Assembly (NCBI GenBank): GCA_019155205.2
Contig: JAHNZQ020003147.1
Location: 744,332 to 808,331, forward strand
Direction: 5' to 3'
DNA from: Gracilaria vermiculophylla
Lineage: Eukaryota > Rhodophyta > Florideophyceae > Gracilariales > Gracilariaceae
Length of the DNA: 64,000 nt
Positions 31,111 through 41,740 of this stretch are shown one piece after another (within the stretch, counting starts at the first letter, position 1; each line of letters starts with the position of its first letter). The position numbers were made by a program, and so were the translations under genes. Under the pieces are notes generated by a model. It saw nothing but the letters and a program-made list of their open reading frames with translations. It did no database searches and was not told where the DNA came from.

Positions 31111-31983
31111 TCTCCTTTGCATTCTGGATGGTTTATGCTTCGCTATAGACGGCGTCTAGTAAACCACGTTTCAGATGTGTATTGATTCGTGAGCGAAACT
31201 GATGCCAATATGAATTCCGCGAGATGTAACAGTCACTGGGACGGGACGTGGTGGAACTCTTGCGTTACCTTCTGAAGTGTAACGCTGGTTCTGAGCACGG
31301 ACTATGTTCCAAGGGACGTCAGGTTAAAGATACGAGGAATGGCAAGGTGCACGGTTGTGTCCTTGCGATAAACAACTGGCCTATCTATGCCATATCCTTC
31401 AGACAGCCTGCTGACAAGCGCTCTCAAGAGATAGAAGGCACAGAAAACTAATGGATGCCTGTTTTTGATAGAATGGTTATACGCAACGCCGTGGATTCGC
31501 TAGTACTGTGTTTCATTGCGTTTAAGCGCAGCAGAGTACAACAGCAGCACAAAGTGTCAAAGTGAGCGTGGAGAACGCCAAAATTTCAAGATTCTTGCGG
31601 AAACGCGGCAGTGCTTTGAGATGGAGAAGACGTATCAGAAAATACGCAAGATACGGTATATGCTGTATTCAATAGAGACACACCTAAATATCTTCGCTTC
31701 ATAAAGACTAGCAATACTAGTTTCAAATCATATCGTGATGATTTTTAGTTTGAAATGAAACTGAAGAAGTTTAACTCACTTGACATGATTCGCGACTTTA
31801 AGATGTCCATCTGTAAATGAGGCAACATTGAATTGATGTGAAGAAGAAACCGATATGAAAGACCTTACCGTAGATGATAGGTATTCAGCCACCTGATGTT
31901 ACATCAGATAAAACCCCGAGGCATGTATAGATGGACCAACCCTAATGTGTGCTTCTTGACAGCTCAGAAGGCAAGAATCCCAT
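31111..31983. other. Spacer between convergent genes
   Basis: 873 bp between the Mpo1-like (+) and LUC7 (-) genes. No open frame above 67 codons and no recognised element. Confidence 0.45.
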
Positions 31984-33024
31984 TTAGTAGTGTCTTCGCC
32001 GACGCCGAGACCCACGGTGTGGGGATGGAGAACGATGACGCTTTCTCCTGCTATGGTATCTGTCAGACCGACCAAGTGACCTCTCGTTGTCGTAGTCATC
32101 ATTCTTGTAACGCGAACCGTACCTGTTGCTGTATATGTCTCGAGAGCTTGAATATTTCTCACCACCACTTTGCCTTCCTTCAGAATAGTGCTGATTCCTA
32201 CTCGACTGGGAACCACGGTACCGGTCATCATGACGACTCCATCGCTTTCCACCGCGATGATCCCCGCGTGACCGCCAATCGTCATTGTTTCGGGAGCGAC
32301 CATAATCTCGTTCATCGTGACGTCCATATCCTCTATGGTTTGAGTCGCACGGAAAACGTGGTGCTTTGGCCAACTCTGCTTCGATTTCCGGAATTTTGGC
32401 ACGGAGCTGAGCAAGGGAGTGGTGAGACTTACCGCCATAATGGGACAAAAGCCGTGCTTCGGCGTCGACTAAACTTATATATCCACCACAACATGCACAT
32501 ACACGTTTGCTCTGTTTCCTATCAAGCATAAGCAAACCGTCTGGACCGATTCCAGTTTCGTAAAATTTGTCCATTACGTTGTTCTCTTGCTTGTTGTCCA
32601 CTGGTTTCATCTTTGACAAATAAGATTTTCCCCCGTTGTTTGGTTTCAAGTTCTCTCCGTTCAGGTTTTTTGTTTCAATGGCTCTTGTGCCCTCGGGTGA
32701 CGAGTTCTTGACATCAGTTTCCATATCGTTCTTCGAGATGAAATGATCCTTATTATCGTTTTCCTTTGAGACATACACTAGTTTCAAGTCAGATGAATTT
32801 TTGAAAACGGGTTCCCCTTTCTTACCTTTACCTGCCGCTTGCTCGACCTTGATCACTGTCTCTTCCTTTTTGAACGAACTGGAATTATCGGAAATGGATG
32901 CATTTGTAGGGGCTGCGTCCGCAGCCTTCTCGATCATTTCGCTTCCCTTTTCTTTCAGATTTTCAAACTTTTCTTCCGGAGCATCTCCGGCGGGAATAAC
33001 CTTTATGAGCCCAAAGCCGTCGAG

Positions 33025-33063
<39 letters not shown>

Positions 33064-33744
33064 CTGCTCGCCAGATTCCTTCTGAGAATCACTGCCAGAG
33101 TCATTATTCTCCTCTGTGTGTGCGTCTTTTGAAGAATTTGCGTGTACTTGCTTCGAAAGATCGCTAACGTTCTTGGATTCTGGTTCTGCGAGGCTATCCA
33201 CGGTTGCATCGGCAGAGTGGTCCCGGGACACATGAAGAAGAGTGGCGTCGTCGTCAGACAAAAGTTCGTGATCATCTATCTCGCTTAAAACTCGAATCTT
33301 TGCGTTTTGACTGACCATTCCAAGCTTCTTCAACGTGTCAAAATTGCGGATCATGAGACCTGCCAGAGTTCCTCCGCAGCCATAACTCTCCTGCAGGCGT
33401 CTGGCCTGTCCGCGAATCTTTCGATCTTCCTCAGCGACAATAGTGCGGCACTCATTTAGCAGGGCGCGCATCCAGCGAAATTTGTCCTCTTCACGCACGC
33501 GACCTTCAGCGTGGTCTTTCTCAAAAGCGGACTTTGCTGCTTCCGAGTGCTCGAGGCGACATGAGCCGGGCTCACTTCTCTGCTTGATGTAAAGGTCATT
33601 GGGGCAGAAGCCAAGAAGGTAGTGCTTGCAGAACTTCGCGTCGCGGTAATTTAGGGGTTCATTACTGGCGGACTCGGTCAGCGGGCCGTTGCGATCAACT
33701 CCCAATAGCTTGTCCAGTTGTGCGCGTACTGAGTCATATGCCAT
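31984..33744 (-). CDS. LUC7-family U1 snRNP splicing factor with a long acidic insertion
   Basis: Single exon, 586 aa; the family is usually about 260-430 aa. LUC7 is a U1 snRNP component that stabilises 5' splice-site recognition. The N-terminal CCCH finger has C39, C47, C62 and H66, followed by the helical DKFRWMRALLNECRTIVAEE. The second C2H2 finger (VCACCGGYISLVDAEARL, SHYGGKSH) lies near residues 408-436. Human LUC7L separates the fingers by a short coiled coil. Here about 250 residues intervene, rich in Ser, Asp, Glu and Lys, including a run of about 14 Asp encoded by a CATCGT hexamer repeat (33021-33064). The C-terminus is an RS/RD/RG-rich tail of about 120 residues ending in SRRRRRHY. 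No splice sites were found that would remove the insertion. ATG 33742-33744. Confidence 0.92.
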
Positions 33745-34916
33745 CTTGGGGCTTACGTACCGCTCGAGGAAAGACGCCCCAAGAAAGAGATGTCAAATGA
33801 GCAACGTACTAAACTGAGGTGAACTCGATGGGCGCACAGGGCGCTTCGCGCCTTAGAGGATTTAAGCGAGAGTCTAGGCAACGTACTCCCAGAAGCTGCT
33901 GGCAAGCGCAAACCGTTCGTTGACAGCGAAAAGTGAAATGTGTTTGGCGCCGCTCCAACCTTTCACTTCGACAACCACGCGGGGAAGGCAAGCCGAGGTG
34001 CCTCAAACTTCTGCTTATGTGCTTGTAGTATTTCCAATGTTTTGCATCCAACAAAATCCAAAAGTTTCATACAAAATTGCAATTGACTCTCGTACTCGTC
34101 AATTATGCGAGCCAATTAATATAAATTTCAGGTCGAAGTAGGAGGTTTCCAGATCGGTTCAGCCAACCGACATATACCAATGAAAGAAAGCCAAGTCATG
34201 TCCACATATGGCGATGTGAGCTTTCCCGGAGATAGTCCCTCCAGATGACCAGACCAGATGCTCTTCTCCAACAAGTGCTTCAAACTGCAATTGGTGGAAG
34301 AAAACTGGTGATTTGATTTGTTGCGTCGATTACTGCTTTGATAGAATTTATATCTACTTAACCAGTGGTGTGAATGCAGCAATATGTTCGTAGAGATGGG
34401 GCTGGCTTTCAGATAGATGATTTTGGATGCGTCAATTTTTGACCAGAAGGCTCATGGAAAGCTAAAATTAGCTACCGCTGGTATCCGCGGGGGGGGTGGA
34501 TCTCGTCCGCACACCGAAGTGCTCCAATAGAGTACACCCTGCACCCCTACCGAGATCCCTGCGCTGCGCAAGGGGTGTGCAACTGTCTGGCTTTCGTTTT
34601 TCACCCTCCCGGCAGAATCGGGCGCTGGGACGACGCAATCAGAAAGCCACTTTTGTGAGCGCACTTCCTGCAAAATTGCAGTACACATCCAGCAGATTGT
34701 GCGTCAGTTTTCCCCTCAACACCGCCTTCAAATGCGTCCTTCGTTGTGCTCCGAATAACCTCTTTGATCCGTTCCGTATCTGCGCACGGCTCGCAACCGA
34801 ACGTAACAGCGCAGTCGCGAACGGCCCCTGAAGCACTCGGCTTTGCCCAATACAGCACACACACCACCGATAGCAGCAGGAGCTGCCCACTCGGTACGGC
34901 ATTCGAATTGCACGGA
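33745..34916. promoter_or_regulatory. Shared upstream region of LUC7 (-) and DnaJ-type ZnF (+)
   Basis: 1.17 kb. The frame of the (+) gene is open from 34746 but without an ATG before 34917, so these codons could be 5' UTR. A G-run (34491-34498) and no other distinct element. Confidence 0.4.
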
Positions 34917-35426
34917 ATGGATTCCGCGAGCAAGCTGGCGTTTATTTCGTCATCGCTGAGTCCACCATCATCTACCATCACGCCCCGACGTGCCACTGCT
35001 GCCCCACCTGCTTGCAGACGTGTATGTAGGGCATGCGGCGGGAAGGGCCTTCAATCACGAAGAGTCTTCTTGCGCAACTCCCTCGTGGCCACCGCGTCTT
35101 TTTTTTTGGGAGCCACATCGCCAAGTTCAGCGACCGCAGCCGCTGCCACACAGGACGAACGCAACGCCGACGATGAGCCCGTGTGTCAGAATTGTTACGG
35201 CCAGGGAACTGTGGCGTGCGAACTATGTTCCGGGACCGGATTCTGGCGCGCATTGCAAGGCAACGATCCCAAGCAAAAGTACAAGGGAGTCGTATGCCCT
35301 GAATGTGAAGGCAGTGGAACTCTCACGTGCCCAGTGTGTTTGGGGACCGGAGAGGGCAATGTGAGAGGTCTGCTACGGAGACGGAGAGTTGAACCTGGAC
35401 GCGGACGCATTTTGCAAAGTAATTAG
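34917..35426 (+). CDS. Plastid-targeted DnaJ-type zinc-finger (CxxCxGxG) protein
   Basis: Single exon, 169 aa from ATG 34917. Residues 1-79 look like a bipartite plastid presequence: Ser/Thr/Ala/Arg-rich with hardly any acidic residue, then a twin Arg (SRRVFLRNSLVATASFFLGA, about 47-66) and a hydrophobic stretch ending in ATA, like a Tat thylakoid-lumen signal. The mature part has four CxxCxGxG motifs (CQNCYGQG, CELCSGTG, CPECEGSG, CPVCLGTG), i.e. the DnaJ-type zinc-binding region without a J-domain. Plant relatives such as BSD2 and LQY1 act as protein-folding or disulfide chaperones in plastids. A fifth such motif (CRACGGKG, residues 37-44) lies inside the presequence, which is unusual. A C-terminal basic tail follows. 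Targeting is inferred. Confidence 0.8.
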   Translation: MDSASKLAFISSSLSPPSSTITPRRATAAPPACRRVCRACGGKGLQSRRVFLRNSLVATASFFLGATSPSSATAAAATQDERNADDEPVCQNCYGQGTVACELCSGTGFWRALQGNDPKQKYKGVVCPECEGSGTLTCPVCLGTGEGNVRGLLRRRRVEPGRGRILQSN

Positions 35427-35695
35427 CACTGAACCACATGAATGAAGCGATTCACGCACTAAACTGTTCTGACTGGAGGAACACCTTTCTCCGTCGTTTC
35501 AACAAGGTTTGCCAAACGCAAATGTTACTGGCAGGCCTGCCATTTACTTAGTTCACTCCTTCCTCGCTTGCTCAGAACTTAATCCAGCAAATTCGAAGTT
35601 CCCCAAATCAGTCACAGAGAACTGACCAGCTATAGAAGGGGGAAACCGAACTATATCGGCATTTTTACGTTAGACGCATTAGGACTCACAAAAAC

Positions 35696-36772
35696 CTAAA
35701 GAGTCTCATAGCAATACAAGTCCTTAAACGCTTCAGTAAGACGTGCCTTGAAGCTTTCTTCAGCCTTGCGGAGCCATGTGCGGGGATCGTATTGCTTTTT
35801 GTTCGGTTTATCGGCGCCATCAGGGTTGCCAATCTGGCCTTGCAAATAGCCTTCCTTGGCCTTGTAGAATTCAAGAACACCCTTCCAATACGCCCACTGC
35901 GTATCAGTGTCAATATTCATTTTGATGACGCCATGTGACACTGCTTCATCGACTTCAGACTTGAGGGAGCCAGATCCTCCGTGGAAAACAAAGAGCACTG
36001 GTTTGTCATCCTTGAGGCCGTGCTTCTCCTTGATGTACTTTTGGTGTTTCCCAAGACGCTCTGGAGCCAGCTTGACATTTCCTGGCTTGTACACACCGTG
36101 TACGTTTCCAAATGCAGCCGCAATGGTGAAGTTTTTGGACACCTTCATGAGGGCACTGTACACCTTATCAACCTCTTCGGGTTGCGAATACAGTTTCTCC
36201 TGATCCACGTTCTCGTTATTGACACCATCTTCCTCCCCGCCGGTGATTCCAAGCTCCATTTCTAGCATACAGTTGATCTTATCCATACGAGCCAAGTACT
36301 TGACGCAGATCTCAATGTTCTCATCCAGAGGTTCTTCGGAAAGGTCGAGCATGTGCGATGAGAAGAGCGGAGTACCGTGAGCGGCAAAATGACGTTCGTC
36401 TTCTTCCAACATGCCGTCGAACCACGGCAAAAGCTTCTTGGCGCAGTGATCGGAGTGAAGCACGACTGGCACGCCGTATAGTTCAGCAAGACGCTTGACA
36501 TGGTAGGCTCCCGAGATAGCGCCGGCAATCGAAGCGCGTTCGCCAGAGTTGCCCAGCCCCTTGCCTGCCATGAAGACAGAACCTCCACTGGAAAACTGAA
36601 TCATGAGCGGGGATTTGGCATCGCGGGCGGCCTCTAGTGCGGCGTTGACGGTAGAGCTCGACGTGCAATTGACTGAAGGGATGGCAAACTTGTGCACCTG
36701 GGCATACTTGAGAAGCTTATACAAATCCTCACCGTACACAATTCCAGGCTTGACAACATCAAGGACTCCCAT
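35696..36772 (-). CDS. fba: Fructose-bisphosphate aldolase, class II
   Basis: Single exon, 358 aa from the ATG at 36770-36772, matching the 358-360 aa of E. coli and yeast class II-A enzymes. It splits fructose 1,6-bisphosphate into DHAP and glyceraldehyde 3-phosphate with Zn2+. Zn ligands and active site are visible: VVLHSDHCAKK, MLEMELGITGGEEDG, AAAFGNVHGVYKPGNV, FVFHGGSGS and KMNIDTDTQWAYW. Twenty upstream in-frame codons (from 36832) look like chance, since the homologous start is MGVLDVVKPG. There is no transit peptide, so the enzyme is cytosolic. A three-copy GAAGCGGCGCGACA repeat lies about 125 bp upstream of the start. Confidence 0.97.
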   Translation of the reverse strand: MGVLDVVKPGIVYGEDLYKLLKYAQVHKFAIPSVNCTSSSTVNAALEAARDAKSPLMIQFSSGGSVFMAGKGLGNSGERASIAGAISGAYHVKRLAELYGVPVVLHSDHCAKKLLPWFDGMLEEDERHFAAHGTPLFSSHMLDLSEEPLDENIEICVKYLARMDKINCMLEMELGITGGEEDGVNNENVDQEKLYSQPEEVDKVYSALMKVSKNFTIAAAFGNVHGVYKPGNVKLAPERLGKHQKYIKEKHGLKDDKPVLFVFHGGSGSLKSEVDEAVSHGVIKMNIDTDTQWAYWKGVLEFYKAKEGYLQGQIGNPDGADKPNKKQYDPRTWLRKAEESFKARLTEAFKDLYCYETL

Positions 36773-38458
36773 TCTGTTGTGGGGACGTTGAAGAACAGGA
36801 TCGATTCTAGTTGACTGCGGGGTACAAACCAAGCAAGACGGATGAAAGAATGCAGATCGACGCAGTCTGTCAGCAGCGGGAAGAAACCAGGGAACGAAGC
36901 GGCGCGACAGAAGCGGCGCGACAGAAGCGGCGCGACAGAAGCGGCAGGCTGTTCAAGTAGCACTGGATTTAGTGGCTACGACGGCGACGCGAAATGAACG
37001 GTTGGTCATCGGTGGCGTAAAACGACAAAGCAAAAATATTCAGGCGAATAGGGAGCAGGGCCATGAGCTCAGCACTGAAAAACAGCGGCGTGGCAACACA
37101 GAAACGGCAGTCGAGACGCGGCTGTGCGCCGGCACACCCAATCATAGCGCGCGGAGGGGGCCGCGGGTGGCGCACTGTGCGCCCATGGCGTGCAGCGCGG
37201 TGATTGGTGGCCATGGGGCGCAGAGATCGTGTTGTAGATATGATGGCCAATCAGCGCTCAACCAAGCAACAGTGTCAGATTTGGCAATATGGCCTCCACC
37301 AAGTCGAGCGATTGACCTGCTGTCACATGACACTCGGCGCCGCAGCCGCATTGTGCCAAGTGGAAGGGCATGAGTGGCTATCTGTAATCGCCCGGCTGAT
37401 AGAACATCGGTAACACACATGCTGTAATGCGTGAGTTCGATTTAATTTTTGCACTCTTTTCGAAGTATCCTTCTCACTCAGATTGCATCTCGACGGGAAA
37501 AAAATACTCGAAAATTGGCTAGGCAATGACGTATTTCCGCTTCGCCGACGACACATTTAAATGCTTCCAGGAAGGTCTGGGGTTCCCCGTCATCTTCCCA
37601 ACCGGAGCCATTCATCAGCCACATCAGCGCCTTCCACATAAATCCAAATCCACGTTCAGGCCGACGAGCCGAAGCCCCCTTTGACTTCCACTCGTTGCCT
37701 TGCACTGGTGCTAATCGCACCAACACGCGCTATCTGCGTCATCAACAACAATGTCAAACGTAGCCCGCCAGAGCACAAAACTTGTCTCATTGCTATGCAC
37801 CGAAGGCACCCAAAGACGCCGGGCCAGCGAAGGCGGTTTTGCCTCACCCGCGCGAATGCCTTGAGGGAGAAGGCCTGCACACAACCTTCATCCCATTTCC
37901 CCAATGGATAAACGTACGTTTACATGCTTACAACAATTAGTCTTTACACGTATTGTAAGCAGGTTGTGAAGGTCAGTTTATGGGAGCACTGAGTCCTGAG
38001 TCACAGGACTAATCTGAAGTTGGCGAAGATTCTTCCTCAAGCTTCGCTTGTGCATCTTCATGCGCTTGCCCTACTACATCGCCGTTACCGCCGTTTATCA
38101 CATACCATACAGGCAGACGTAAGCAATGGTATCGACTGCCCGCACTTAACAATCGATACAAATCGATAGACTGCCCTCTCCCGGGTGGATCATACACCCA
38201 AACTTCCAACCACATAGCTCAACTTGAGATTGCGAACGATCCAAATTCATACTTGTCGTCTGAGAAAATCGTAGAAGCGCCCAGCGTACGGTGCGCCACA
38301 CAAGCTCTTTGCTAACGCGGTGGTGGTACAAAAAGTTAGTTTATGAAGAACAGCACTGTGAGCTTCAAGCTCAGTTATACAAGTCTGTTGCGGTGCTCAC
38401 GAAACAGCCGCCATCCAAACACGGTAACCCTTGACGAGTTCCGTTCGAGCCCAAGCAA
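36773..38458. other. Upstream region of aldolase, otherwise without supported genes
   Basis: 1.7 kb. Two small (-) frames look somewhat protein-like: 37478-37726 and 38009-38215, the latter ending GQAHEDAQAKLEEESSPTSD. Neither has a recognised domain, a good start or a splice chain, so I do not call them genes. Confidence 0.4.
36897..36938. repeat. Three tandem copies of a 14-bp unit
   Basis: GAAGCGGCGCGACA is repeated exactly three times, with a partial fourth copy (36939-36946), upstream of the aldolase start, probably in its 5' UTR or promoter. Confidence 0.95.
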
Positions 38459-41400
38459 TCAATGCTTGCCAGATGTTTTCCGCTTTGTCCCCTTCCCATG
38501 CTCTCCGTGCTTTCCGTTACCAGTCCTGCTTCGCCCAGAACCGTTAGGCCTAGACGGCGTCCCAGATCCAGATCTTCCATGAGGCTTAGAGCGTGAATTT
38601 CCACCATTTCGAGCTCCACCGGATCCGTTTTTATGCTCATTCTTACGCCCCGATTCTTTCTGCGATCGCATCACATGAGTGGCAGGCGCACCATGACCAA
38701 TGCTGCTGTTGATGGGAACTGCAACTGACTGCAGCACATGCAGTTCAGTCTCCAAGCGACTCTTCGTGTCGGCCACTGACGTAAACGTCATTCGCGCCTC
38801 CACGCACATGCGCTGGTAGTCCTCAATTTCGGCCTGTCGTGCCGCAATCAATGCTTGCAATCTCGCCATTTCTTTTGCTCGCTCCAACTGCTTCACGCCG
38901 TCATCGTCCCCTATTTCCATAATGTTCTCCCCAGATATCGCCGGGGGGCTGCTTGAAGGCTTTCTTCTCTTTGCGGGGCTCTCCTCCTTTCCATTTGCCC
39001 TACCCTCATCACCGTTGTGCAGTTGACGGTGTTGGTCATTTCGCGCAGCCCCCGGCATGTCTGAAGCCCGCTTCTCGTTGTGAAGCTTTTCATGAACGAG
39101 CTTTGCTTTGTCGAAACGGGCCTTGACATCCCTCTCAAGCGTTTCGTACCTCGATATCTCATTCTGTATCCGCTGACACCTCGATTCCTCCCGCTTTACA
39201 TGCCTCCTTACCTCAGACAACTGAGCTTCGGCGTACAATGAGTCTATCTCGCTTTTTCTCCGAGACTCCATTTCTCTCTCCAAAGAGGCTCTGGCTTCCT
39301 CGACATCGCGCTGCTCTTTTCTTCGATTACGGTCGAGCAGTGCACGACAGCTTTCCTCTTTGTTCGCTCTGTTGAGAATCGCCGTTGGTCTTTGAGCGTA
39401 CCCTGTTTTGATCGGCCCATTTCTTAACCTCATGATATCGGTTGCCACAAACGCAAGCGCCTCAGGGACACTGATTTCCTCTTCTGGGAGCGAGACAAGA
39501 TGTCTTAGGTTCAGAATGGCGGACGATATCGTTTCAACATATGAAGCAATGGCCTTGTTCTTGTTTTCGTCAGACTTCCAATCTGGCTGCTCCTGAAGTG
39601 CTTTAGCAATCTTTCCAGAATCCAAAGAGTTCGCTTCTTTGATAGCGATCCCAATGCAAGTCAAGTCTTGGATATTCAGATCGAGAGCGCCTGTGCGATT
39701 CTCAGGATCCTCGTCGTCTTCCAAGTCTTCCTCCTCATTCAGATCTTCATCATCTTCTGGAAGCTCATTACTGTCATTTTCAGGGCTATCACGACTCCCA
39801 CCGTTCCCTCGATCCATATCACCTGAATGATTGCATCGCCCTCGCCGATTGTCAGTCCTGGTGCGTTTACGGTCGTTTCGCATACCGTTCGTTCGAGTTG
39901 AGCCGACAATTTCATCGGCATCATCATGATTGGCTTGCTTCTTATCCCCGCCAGTCCCTCCCGAACGCCATCCAGAATGATCCATCTCGTCATTTGAAGA
40001 CACCTCTCGCTCATAGGAGCCCCTTTGCCGAGTAACTCGCCGTGTGCTACGTAATTGGTGGTTAGAGGGATTCTGTCCAGTTCTTCTCCTCGAGGACTTG
40101 GGCAAATCAGCGGCTTCGTTACTGTTACTGTTGTCGTGCCCTTCGTGCTCTTCATTTTCCTGCCCTGGGGAATACGTTCTTATAGTCTGAGGATTTGCAG
40201 ACGCCTTATAGTCCACCTGCTTTATTTTACCGGCGGCAAGGCGTGTTGTTCGTCGAGCGCGGTTGTTTGCTTCCTCCTTCTCTGCCTGGGCAGCAATGGC
40301 CGCCGCCTCGCGAGCTTCGGGATCAAGTTCGACCATATCCACATCCACAGACGACGGAAGATCGGCCGGCTTCCCCTCCTTAGATTTCTTCTCTCCCTTG
40401 CGGCTGCTCGGGGTTCGAGCGCCACTTGGTGGTGAGTCAGACCTATTCTTCTTCTTTCTCTTCCTCACGTCGTGTTTAGCGGGAGATCTCATCCGCTTCT
40501 TCGAGTTGGAGTGGGCCGGATCCCTAGCGACAGCTCGGTCGTTCCCCATATCGGAATCAGGGCTCCTACTGCGGTCCGCTTCCGGACTGTGGTGCTGCTG
40601 TTCGCGTTTATCGGCATCCATGGGCGATTCACTGGTCAATGCAGGGTCGGGGGCGTTATCCACTCCGCGAGGTCCTTCAGAAGCGTTGCCCTCTTTGGCA
40701 TCAGCTGTGGAGAGGGCATTTTTTGCAATGGAATTCTGAGAGTCAGATTTGACAACTTCCGCTTGAGAGGCATTCGTATCGGCCCTGCCCGGTTGAGTAG
40801 CCGGCTTCGGACCCTGGTCGGACGCATCTCTCGGTGGTTGAAGAGCATGGGCGGAGTTGTGACTACTGCCACACGGATTTGAATCAGAATTTTCATTCCG
40901 TTCCGAAACATGCTTACTGTGTTCCTCTCCTGGAGACTGGTGTTGCGGTTGTGCGGTCCCGGGTGGAACAGTGTGCTTGGATGGCGACGGGGGCTTGCGA
41001 CCGTTCTGCGGAAGCTGCGCTGTGTTGTTTTCCTCGCGCACCGGTGGTGCGGACTGGTCTTGCGATCCCGGGCGATGGTTGTCGGTCTCTCCGAAACCAG
41101 TGACCGGGACGGGCTTTGGTGGCCGCGGCTCAGAGGCGAGAGGTGCAGGAGGCTCGGCAGCGGGCGGCAGCGGGTGAGTGCGCGAGGACGGAGGGGGCTG
41201 CGCAGGGTCGGGGGCGTCACTCTTCTTGCTCCTGAGCATCTCATTTCGGAGGACGGCCAGCGAGCGCTGGTTGACCTTGCACTCATTCCAGCCATTTACC
41301 GTGACGCTTCCTCTGGCCTTGGCGTTGGGCGGAGCGGATGAGGCCATGTCAGAGGCGAACTCAGACGGCGAGGAGTAAAGCTTGAATGGGGTTTGGGGCG

Positions 41401-41740
41401 ACATGTCGGGCTCCCCCTCGGTGTCGGATTGATTGCGGGGTGCGGTGGGACTGGTGTTGAGGGCGTGCGGGGCCCTGGCCTTGAGCGAGCCATCAGGCAT
41501 GATTTGGGCGGTGAATGTGACGGAGTTATGTGTGTAAGTGAGCAGATCAGCGGTGGTAAGCTTTCTGGCCGACAGCATATCCTGAATTCGGCGCATGGAT
41601 TCGGAGACGTGGAGAGGGGCGGGGGAGGAGGGGCCGGTGGATGAGGAGTTTGGGTGTGGTGGGGAGGGTTGGCGGTGGGGCTGATTGGGATGAAGTCGAG
41701 GAGGGGGCTCGGTGGCGGAGGAGAGGTTGATGTCGGTCAT
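38459..41740 (-). CDS. Large nuclear-type protein with N-terminal RAMA-like domain and coiled coil
   Basis: Single exon, 1093 aa from ATG 41738-41740. Residues about 55-170 fit the RAMA domain found in MPND and in restriction/adenine-methylase-associated proteins: RKLTTADLLTYTHNSVTFTA, QIMPDGSLKA, FKLYSSPSEFASDM, VTVNGWNECKVNQRSLAVLR. RAMA domains are proposed readers of modified DNA. A charged, disordered region of about 500 residues follows, with many KK/RK nuclear-signal-like clusters (SKKRMRSPAKHDVRKRKKKN) and an acidic block (ELPEDDEDLNEEEDLEDDED). A conserved-looking helical block (RNGPIKTGYAQRPTAIL) and a coiled coil (about 790-960) come next, and a Gly/Ser/Arg/Asn tail ends the protein. 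Probably a chromatin protein; the exact role is unknown. It is divergent from the DUF1015 gene. Confidence 0.8.
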   Translation of the reverse strand: MTDINLSSATEPPPRLHPNQPHRQPSPPHPNSSSTGPSSPAPLHVSESMRRIQDMLSARKLTTADLLTYTHNSVTFTAQIMPDGSLKARAPHALNTSPTAPRNQSDTEGEPDMSPQTPFKLYSSPSEFASDMASSAPPNAKARGSVTVNGWNECKVNQRSLAVLRNEMLRSKKSDAPDPAQPPPSSRTHPLPPAAEPPAPLASEPRPPKPVPVTGFGETDNHRPGSQDQSAPPVREENNTAQLPQNGRKPPSPSKHTVPPGTAQPQHQSPGEEHSKHVSERNENSDSNPCGSSHNSAHALQPPRDASDQGPKPATQPGRADTNASQAEVVKSDSQNSIAKNALSTADAKEGNASEGPRGVDNAPDPALTSESPMDADKREQQHHSPEADRSRSPDSDMGNDRAVARDPAHSNSKKRMRSPAKHDVRKRKKKNRSDSPPSGARTPSSRKGEKKSKEGKPADLPSSVDVDMVELDPEAREAAAIAAQAEKEEANNRARRTTRLAAGKIKQVDYKASANPQTIRTYSPGQENEEHEGHDNSNSNEAADLPKSSRRRTGQNPSNHQLRSTRRVTRQRGSYEREVSSNDEMDHSGWRSGGTGGDKKQANHDDADEIVGSTRTNGMRNDRKRTRTDNRRGRCNHSGDMDRGNGGSRDSPENDSNELPEDDEDLNEEEDLEDDEDPENRTGALDLNIQDLTCIGIAIKEANSLDSGKIAKALQEQPDWKSDENKNKAIASYVETISSAILNLRHLVSLPEEEISVPEALAFVATDIMRLRNGPIKTGYAQRPTAILNRANKEESCRALLDRNRRKEQRDVEEARASLEREMESRRKSEIDSLYAEAQLSEVRRHVKREESRCQRIQNEISRYETLERDVKARFDKAKLVHEKLHNEKRASDMPGAARNDQHRQLHNGDEGRANGKEESPAKRRKPSSSPPAISGENIMEIGDDDGVKQLERAKEMARLQALIAARQAEIEDYQRMCVEARMTFTSVADTKSRLETELHVLQSVAVPINSSIGHGAPATHVMRSQKESGRKNEHKNGSGGARNGGNSRSKPHGRSGSGTPSRPNGSGRSRTGNGKHGEHGKGTKRKTSGKH

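Noticed and set aside
31896..32531. 211-codon plus-strand frame antisense to LUC7
   Set aside because: Lies wholly opposite the RS-rich tail and second zinc finger of LUC7; rich in His/Cys/Ser as expected for an antisense shadow.
37478..38215. Small minus-strand frames (82 and 68 codons) upstream of the aldolase
   Set aside because: Composition is protein-like at places, but they lack a credible start, domain or exon chain.
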